Positions 56,460 through 64,000 of a DNA stretch of 64,000 nucleotides are shown here, piece by piece. Origin of the DNA: Spongilla lacustris (taxonomy: Eukaryota > Porifera > Demospongiae > Spongillida > Spongillidae); NCBI GenBank assembly GCA_949361645.1, contig OX442428.1, positions 6,222,503-6,286,502 on the forward strand. Reading direction: 5' to 3'. Every line of letters starts with the position of its first letter. Within the stretch, counting starts at the first letter, position 1. A program made the translations under genes and the position numbers. The notes under the pieces were generated by a model. The model was not told where the DNA came from, made no database searches, and saw only the letters and a program-made list of their open reading frames with translations.

Positions 56460-57958
56460 CTAATCCTTGGCCTTCTCAGCCTGCACATGCGCATAGGCAG
56501 TATGCAACCCTGAGTCATCAAGCTCTATGGCTGAAGTTGAATGAGATTTGTTCTCCAACCATTCATTGGGATCCTGCTGATGGGTCGTTACTTCCTGTGA
56601 TGGCTTAGGGTGTACTCTGTGGATTAAGAAAATAGTAATCATAATAATAATGATACATTAGTTCATTTAATTAAAAAAATTATGCAGAAGTCATTAACAT
56701 TAATAAATACCCCCCCCCCCCCCCCAAGTCTTTTGGTGCGTTAGTTAATCACATTTGTTATTACATTGTGATAAGGAATGCAACAGTCTTGGTGCGTAAT
56801 TGTAACTGCTTTGGTGGGGAGCTGGGCCTGCAGCTTTGGGTGGGGGGAGCTGGGCCTGCAGCTTTGGTAGAGGGAGCTGGGCCTGCAGCTTTGGTGGGGA
56901 GCTGGGCCTGCAGCTTTGGTGGGGAGCTGGGCCTGCAGCTTTGGTGGGGGGAGCTGGGCCTGCAGCTTTGGTGGGGGGAGCTGGGCCTGCAGCTTTGGTG
57001 GGGAGCTAGGCCTGCAGTTTTGGTGGGGAGCTGGGCCTGCAGCTTGGGTGGGGAGCTGGGCCTGCAGCTTTGGTGGGGGGAGCTGGGCCTGCACTTTTGG
57101 TGGGGAGCTAGGCCTGCAGCTTTGGTGGGGAGCTGGGCCTGCAGCTTGGGTGGGGAGCTGGGCCTGCAGCTTTGGTGGGGAGCTGGGCCTGCAGCTTTTG
57201 TGGCCGTGCAAAGAAAGCATGTGCCAAAAAAAAAAACAATGATCCCCTGTGGTCTTGAGGCTAAAGCTTCCCACTATGCATTGCTTCTTGTATACCCAGA
57301 TTGAAATGATCATATTTAGTAGTGCAATACCCTCAGGGATGGTTCTTGCATTTGAAGATTGGACTGCCTGTCAGACAGTATGCAAATTTAGTTACATGTA
57401 TTACTTATTCCATGACACATAAAACTTACTAGATGTATAATAACTAGACCTACAATAACTAGACCTATAATAACTATACCTATAATAACTAGACCTACAA
57501 TAACTAGACCTATAATAACTAGACTACATACATGGTAAGACTACACGTAGATATAGCCTATAGCATTGGCTTGGGCCTAAAATGGTGGTACACTAAATGG
57601 AGACGTGCACATATTTTGTTAGGTATTGGATATGACATCATTTGAGCTTGTATGATGTGATTTTATCTCGTGATTCGTATCATTAGTGTTAATTAAACAC
57701 TTACCAAGCTCAATAATGCAGTCATAATATAATACATGAATTGATAAATGCAAAAACCAGGTATATGGTTAAATTGGTTCAATTTTGATTTGACCATTTG
57801 AGAAATTAAACAAAACTATTCACAATGAAGTGTAATTATTATTGAGTTATTATCCCAATTCGATTTGTTTTACATGGTATGATGTCATTGGCTTAAATGA
57901 CATTGCAATAAACAAAACCAGAAACCTTACTGGGAGTAATTTGTGGAATGTATGTATT

Positions 57959-58024
<66 letters not shown>

Positions 58025-59853
58025 TGCACACCATAACTGCAGCTAATGCAACAAAAATACCTCAAGAGTGAGGCCACACCCACAGCTACACACACCACTC
58101 CTGCTAGGAGGGGAAGGTAGTAAAATGGAGTCAGTAGACCTGTGTATCTGGTGAGTCCAGACGTGATGCAGCCATTGTCGTTGCTCAGGGAGACTGACAG
58201 CTGGGTTGTGTGGGAGTAGAGCAGGTCCTCTGCGATGGCAGAGTCTCCCACTATCAGTAACATCACCAGGAGGTCCGCACACAGCACCACCTCCAGGAGG
58301 TTGACCACAGCTGACTTGTAAGGCTGGAGGAAGGCGTAGGCACAGATGTAGGCCATGAGGAGGTAGGAGGGAGGGACAGGGTTCCCGGGGAAGGGGAGGG
58401 TGAAGAGGAGGAGCAGGAACCTCCTGGCTAGCTCCACAGCCCCCCACCACCTCCATTCCTCCTTGAAGGCATCAGTGAGGGGCTCTACTAGGTGACGGAG
58501 CCACACTGGTCGCTATGGAAACATGCACGCAGCCAATAAATACATGACCAGCCAATCATCCAACCCTGCAGATTATGTGACTAATATGTAATGACCTCAC
58601 TTATACCTCATCATGCTTTGGAATGCACTCTGAATATGTGAATAATACAGACCTTACATATAGGCACTGATGACTCAATAAGTTACTGACCATATTAGGT
58701 AGCATGCACATATAGATGGCACGCCAACCTTCAGTTTCTCTGTGGATACCATGGCGACCAGAGGGATTAGCCCCGCCTCCACCACCAGGGCCAAGATGGA
58801 GAGCAGGGCCAGGGGGAGGTGCCCACGTGTGAAGCAGTCCACTGTACCATCCACATACCACCTCTGTGGGCGGGGCATTAAAAAGGGTGTGGCATCAGAT
58901 AAATACATGTATAATGGCTCTCTTTCAAAATGTACATATCCATTGTACTGTAGTATAGTATAAGTATTAATATTTTTGCTTAACAGCTCCTACAAGTAGA
59001 GTATTTACTTAATGGCTTCTACAAGATGCCCTTACAGGTGTGGTGTGCCCACTGCTGTCTTGGATCAGTGGACAGTTCAGAACACTCATGGATGTGTGGA
59101 CTGCCTGGGTGTACAGTAGGAGCACAAGCGTCCACACCCCATACCATGGTATGGAACGGAGCCTGAGTACCTTCTTCCTGAAATGTGCAGATACATTACA
59201 CCCTCTTATGAAGCCATAACCTCCCTCACCTTATCACCAAGGTGATCACAACGGTCACACCAACCAGAAGAGGGGGTGTGTACCGGAGGAAGTAGGAGAC
59301 TAAAGGGTTAAGGTTGTTGAGGAGACAGAAGTCATAAGGGAAATAGAGGGCCAGGGAGGAGGAGATGTAGTAGAGATATGGACGGACTGTCTCAAAGGAG
59401 ATGGGAAACTCCTCACTGATGAGGGGAGCCAGCTGAGAAGTGGATCACATGACTATCATGTGAGCACTCTAGGAGTTCATAGAGTGACTCACTTGAATGG
59501 CAAATAGACAAGGGTAGAACCCTGCCATTAGTGAGTGGGGGTACATCATGATGCCAATGGTAACTATGACAACCACCACATCTATTGAAGATCATAGGAG
59601 CAGTCCAATAAAGGTTACAGAATGAGCACAGGGGACTTACATAGACCCAGGATGAGTAGACCATTCCAATGTCTACATGTAACACAGGTGTTAGTCAGGA
59701 CACTAACCGCATATCCCTGGGGACATTGACCACAAAGTATCCCTATGGTAGGGGGTGTGGTTAGTGAGAATGTACTAATACATGTACAATACACACACAC
59801 GCACGCACGTATGCACACACACACACGCACGCACGTATGCACACACACAAACA

Positions 59854-59884
<31 letters not shown>

Positions 59885-62800
59885 CAGTCCTGTTGCAGTT
59901 ACACTGGGCCTCAGGACTGTCATATGTGTACACACTTCCATAAGTGTTTGAACCAGCACTGGTGTTGTGGATCTGCACACAGTACCCATTGGGGCAGTGA
60001 TAGGTCTTCAACGCCTGTGCAGAGGCCACACCTCCTACGGCCACCGCCCACAGAGAGGGCTGGGGAAGAGTGATGAAATGAATTCATGTTACAAATAAGA
60101 TGTAATGTGCATGATATTTGCACGAGGATCACATGATGACCACATGATTATCACATGATGATAACATGATGATCACACACCTTGAGGAGCACAGAATCCA
60201 GACCGGGTTCACAGTTCACTATGTTGGCGTCAGTTACTGTGTCACATGTGCATGAGAGGCCAAAGTCAGATGATGTGTAAGGAGAACTTTGCAGTACATA
60301 TCCTGGGGGGCAGTGCTTCATTGCCATGGAAACATTGCATTTGCTTATTCCTCCTCCATTGAACTGGGGCAATAAATAGAGATAATGCACTATGCACAGC
60401 GTACACTAAGCACCTGGTTTCCTTGAGTGATCAGGGAGAGGGACATATTGATAACTTCATAATCCTCCTGCATCAGTGAATAGGAGCAGTCGCTGGTGTC
60501 CAGTGATGGAAGATCTGACAGGAGGTTTGGATGGAATACAGGTTTTGACTGTAGGGGATGGGGAGGAGAAGATAATGTGAGGAAAAGGAATGGAAGGAGA
60601 GGAAGAGGGCATGATGGAATGGGGAGGAGAGGAGTAGAGGAAGAGGGCATGATGGAATGGGGAGGAGAGGAGTAGAGGAAGAGGGCATGATGGAATGGGG
60701 AGGAGAGGATAGAGGAAGAGGGCATGATGGAATGGGGAGGAAAGGAGTAGAGGGCATGATGGAATGGGGAGGAAAGGAGTAGATGAAGAGGGCACGATAA
60801 AATGTACATTACAATGCTACTTCTGCAGTCACCTTAATGGAGTACACACTTGTCAGTACGTAGGTCCAGACTACAAACTCAAGATGCATGTCGGTCAAGT
60901 GATGGTAGCTATTGTAAAATCTTAGTAGCTATTGTGAAATCTTAGCAGCTGTTGTGAAAGCTTAGTAGCTATTGTGAAATCTAAGTAGCTGTTGTGAAAT
61001 ATTAGTAGCTATTGTGAAATAAAGTTACTTTACAGCTTCAATCCTCTAACTTTCAATAATGTTAACGAGGTAACACTTCCTCACAAATAAGTACTTATTT
61101 AAAAATACTAAACTTAGAATATTCATGTCGCAGAATGCTCAGCCCTTTAAGGACAGCCTTACCCATGGGAATGTAGACTATACCTGACAATCAGAGGTCA
61201 GGCATTAAAAGGCAACATTGGACCACGCCCACTACTCTCCACCATTCCACCTCCTTCTGATCAATGGTAGGTGGCTCCCTTCCTCCTACCCTGGCACAGC
61301 CACATAACATGACCAGCGTCTTTGATTCAGAACACAGGTCTACAACATGGTGACCAGCCGCACATTGGTGTCTGTAGGCTAGTGGTAAAGAGCCAGTGCT
61401 CCTGGGGACCCGACGCCATGTCTGCCTGATCATGGGCCACACACATTGGCTAGAAACTAAGCTCTAGCTGGTTGTTGGCTTTGGAAACACACTGAGCAGG
61501 TCTGGGCATTTAAAGTATTTATATTTAACCCCTCACTGACCAAAGACGAGGAGGTGCCTACGCTGAAGACTGCATAGGTGGGGTGATTGAGCTCATCAAG
61601 TGCATTAAGTTGTAGGGAAATAGTCTCCCCCGGTGATGCGAAATATGAAGAGTTCTCTACCCCAATGGATACTGCGGGAGTCTGAAGATAGAAGGTGCGA
61701 CTGGTATTGCTCTGAGGTGGGTGTCCAAGGTTATGATTTGATCCATCTGCATCCACAAAGGGCCACTTGAGAATGTTCTGGCTGTCAAAGAATGGCTCAG
61801 ATAAATCTCTCCATGAGCAGAAGTCAAGCTGACTGATGTATGCTACAGGTCCAATCAAGGCAGAGTTACCAGAGAAGGATACACTAAGCTGGAGGTGGAA
61901 GAGAGTACTCATTACCACCAGACCACACCCAGTGGCATAAGAGGACACACCCCCTTCCACTGGAAAGGAGACAGCTGGTAGTCCTCATACTGGATGAAGC
62001 AGAGAGGATTGTACAGCAGCTTGGTGAAGCCAGGTACCTCGGGACTGTAGTCTTTGACAAAGGCCGCTCCTAGCCTAGACAATATTCCTCCCAAGAGGAT
62101 CATCTTATCAAATACACAGTACTAGCAGTATACCTTCCATGGTTCCCTTCAAAACTCATAGTGGTCCCTTCAGTGAGTATCAGCTGCCCCTGGGAGGTGA
62201 CATAGATCGCACCTCCATCAGAGATGTCAGCGTTGTTCTCAATGAAATCAAATGTACCATTCAAAGTGAGAGTGGCTTCTATAACCTACACATGACACAA
62301 CCAATTTTTCATTTCTTATCTCAAATCAATTCTAATTGAAGCCTACCCTCAGTGCGGCCCCAGTGTTGTTGATGAATACACTGTGCCCATCCATCAGAAG
62401 TGGACCATAGGGTATTGCCACAGTGCCCCCAGTGACCCCTACGTTGTTCTGAAATGTGCTGAAACGTAGATGTACAGAACAGCGGTGAAAAGTTTAAACA
62501 TATGTGTGCACAATACAGCACTGGAATGTTCAGCACTGGAACATACATGAACTGTACAAACCAGCATTGGAACATACATGTATCAATTGAACAAATTTAC
62601 TTAAAAGCACTTACAGTGTTGGAACAATACAGTATCAAGCATGCAAACAGTATTCATTTCATAGGTGCCGACCCATTAATGACCAATACATGTAAGTGAT
62701 GTAACTGGTGTAACAGGACTGTAGGCAACTTTTTTCTTTGGAGGTGCTGAAAAATGAAAAGCCGGGGGGGGGGAGGGGGGGGGGAGGGGGGGGGAGGGGG

Positions 62801-63860
62801 AGATATAGTATTAGTTTCAATTAATTGTATACTTCGATCTCCAATAACAGGCAGATACATATGGTAGGCTGTTGAGCAAGTACATGTACCAGTGCATATC
62901 CATAGTTGTGTGGTTCTGGGATTGCAACAGACCCTGCAACATCTTAGAGCTCACAAGAAATGGCATCTGATTGGTGGCGATATGAGTTGGGGTAGCGCAT
63001 TCTACTCCTAGTCAGTCCAGGACTTTTGAAATTACTTCAAAATGGACATACTAATATAAGCACACTGTCTTTGCAGAGGCATGAGCAATGAGCAGCGAAA
63101 GAAACCCAGAAGTGTATTATATTTAAACTAATGCATTACATGCATAATTATACAGCAGCTAGTTTTTAAACTATACTTCATGAGTTCCCATTATACCAGG
63201 TTTTTATTTATTACGGTAATGGTCTCCCAAACGATTTGAAGCACCCCAAGCACCTATGGACACAGCCTACAGGAAAGGAGTGGGGGTGGGGGGGGGGTAG
63301 AATTTTACTAATAGGTGACCCTGCAAAAACATTTGTGATGTAAGGCAAAAATTATTTCGTAATCATTGTTAAATGTACATATGTATGTATACGTGTAAGC
63401 ATATGTGGTTGATTCATCAACAAATTGTTAAGTAAAACTTTCAAGAGTGAGGGGGACCACATTTTGGGGAGGAGGGGGATTATTCAAACCCATTGACTTC
63501 CCCCCCGCACCCCCCACCTTGCAAACATTGAGGGTCCTTCATACTCGTCCCCAAACAAGACATATGTTATGTCCATCTTTCACTGGCCAACCCTCTCTGT
63601 ACAGAGAGGTCCACCTTTCACTGGGCACATGTACTGTTAATTAATTATACTCCACCCATGAATAATGTGCACTTACCAGCTGGTGATCCTGTAAGGATGG
63701 AGAGTAGTGGTGGACTGGAAGAAGGCCAGAGACACAAACCCAATGGCCGCTGCATACTCTGATGCATAGTTACCATCAAACAGGCAGTTCTCAAATGAGA
63801 CAAAGTAGCCATCACCCGGGCTGAGGGGAGGAACAGCATAGGCTCCACCTCCATACATTG
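56460..63860 (-). CDS. Large membrane protein: beta-helix repeats, Cys-rich region, ~8-9 membrane spans; 5' end missing
   Basis: Fifteen exons: 63677-63860, 62347-62458, 62134-62285, 61951-62074, about 61493-61888, 60414-60548, 60181-60363, 59885-60059, 59641-59742, 59493-59581, 59230-59432, 59036-59177, 58729-58863, 58061-58512, 56460-56616. That is about 910 residues; phases agree at all junctions, though the 61493 donor is uncertain. Early exons carry Pmp-like right-handed beta-helix text ([47 protein letters not shown]). Next come a W/NSA/C-W module ([20 protein letters not shown]), Cys-rich text ([24 protein letters not shown]), then hydrophobic spans ([76 protein letters not shown]) and a hydrophilic tail. 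I place it with uncharacterised sponge/placozoan surface proteins. A receptor, channel or adhesion role is inference. Confidence 0.88.
56812..57205. repeat. 25-bp minisatellite, about 15 copies
   Basis: The unit is GGGGAGCTGGGCCTGCAGCT followed by TTGGT. It lies in the last intron (56617-58060) of the membrane-protein gene. Open frames on both strands are artefacts. Confidence 0.95.
57425..57532. repeat. 15-18 bp repeat AATAACTAGACCTAT
   Basis: About six copies in the same intron. A (GT)n microsatellite follows at 57958-58026, immediately before the splice donor region of exon 58061-58512. Confidence 0.88.
59789..59884. repeat. (CA)n microsatellite touching an exon
   Basis: A CA/CGCACG array ends exactly at the donor of exon 59885-60059, so the GT of the splice site is itself part of the repeat. 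Confidence 0.93.
60560..61022. repeat. Two minisatellites in one intron
   Basis: 60560-60790 has units of about 40 bp (GAGGAAGAGGGCATGATGGA then ATGGGGAGGAGAGGAGTA), five copies. 60905-61022 has a 20-bp unit TAGCTATTGTGAAATCTTAG, about six copies. They lie between membrane-gene exons 60414-60548 and about 61493-61888. Confidence 0.9.
62459..63676. other. Intron of the membrane-protein gene
   Basis: No exon needed here: TG from exon 63677-63860 and C from exon 62347-62458 restore a Cys codon. It contains a G-rich run at 62763-62802, another at 63283-63297 and three TACATGTA sites. Confidence 0.6.
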
Positions 63861-63904
63861 CTGCAGTGGTTTAAAATAAACTATTATCAAATAAATAAAC
63901 GTTT

Positions 63905-64000
63905 GCAGACATTCACTGATGACTCCTCCCAGAGTTCCACCCACCAATGACCCCTCCCAGAGCTCCACCCACTGATGACCCCTCCCAGAGCTCCACCCAC
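63905..64000. repeat. About 30-bp tandem repeat at the right edge
   Basis: Three copies of TGATGACCCCTCCCAGAGCT followed by CCACCCAC, cut by the window end, upstream of the first visible membrane-gene exon. Confidence 0.85.

Noticed and set aside
57850..58060. C-terminal extension of the membrane-span ORF through the GT repeat
   Set aside because: Reading through a microsatellite (HTHTHT) is implausible; splicing from 58061 to 56616 restores an in-phase tail.
61191..61442. Minus-strand 83-codon frame as an extra exon of the membrane gene
   Set aside because: No domain-like text, and joining 61493 directly to 60548 already agrees in phase; it stays possible but unsupported.
62347..63860. Horizontal transfer of a chlamydial Pmp autotransporter
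   Set aside because: The Pmp-like repeats lie in a spliced gene with animal-type membrane spans; similarity reflects a generic beta-helix repeat.

Overview
This window is nuclear DNA of an animal, most likely an early-branching one such as a sponge. The support is spliced genes with GT-AG introns and metazoan families (PSMD14, a RING/B-box/filamin/NHL TRIM protein, ERGIC2), an intact BEL/Pao retrotransposon (a family confined to animals), and a large beta-helix/Cys-rich/multi-membrane-span gene of a type I associate with sponges and placozoans. The species cannot be fixed from the sequence. Most long ORFs outside these genes are translated tandem repeats.

Layout. 1-5.9 kb: PSMD14 (proteasome lid deubiquitinase), minus strand, eight coding exons, C-terminus beyond the left edge, almost every intron filled by a different tandem repeat. 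6.4-13.3 kb: a three-exon TRIM-NHL gene, minus strand, complete at 721 codons, its introns also largely tandem repeats. 13.3-14.3 kb: a divergent intergenic region with two CRE palindromes. 14.3-15.4 kb: intronless ERGIC2, plus strand. 15.4-22.8 kb: gene-poor, with microsatellites and weak exon-like pieces.

22.8-46 kb is a transposon-rich block. It holds a higher-order satellite-like repeat, a 413-bp foldback element, a decayed mosaic of Ty3/Gypsy-like elements, a piggyBac-like fragment and a young BEL/Pao element (38,415-44,367; identical 105-bp LTRs and an open 1,879-codon polyprotein). A composite repeat block occurs three times (about 31.8-34.5, 45.8-49.9 and 50.6-51.5 kb). An unrecognised four-exon gene (47.5-50.5 kb, plus strand) lies in the second copy.

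51.5-56.4 kb has no recognisable gene but contains a MITE-like element with two near-perfect internal hairpins and an hAT-like non-autonomous element. 56.5-63.9 kb is a 15-exon, minus-strand gene for a large membrane protein (beta-helix repeats, Cys-rich region, about eight or nine membrane spans), with its 5' end beyond the right edge.

I worked out exon boundaries by hand from splice signals and codon phase. Nearly all junctions in PSMD14, the TRIM gene and the membrane gene agree in phase, which is the main support for the models. The genes are not an operon; the only likely shared regulation is the divergent TRIM-NHL/ERGIC2 promoter.
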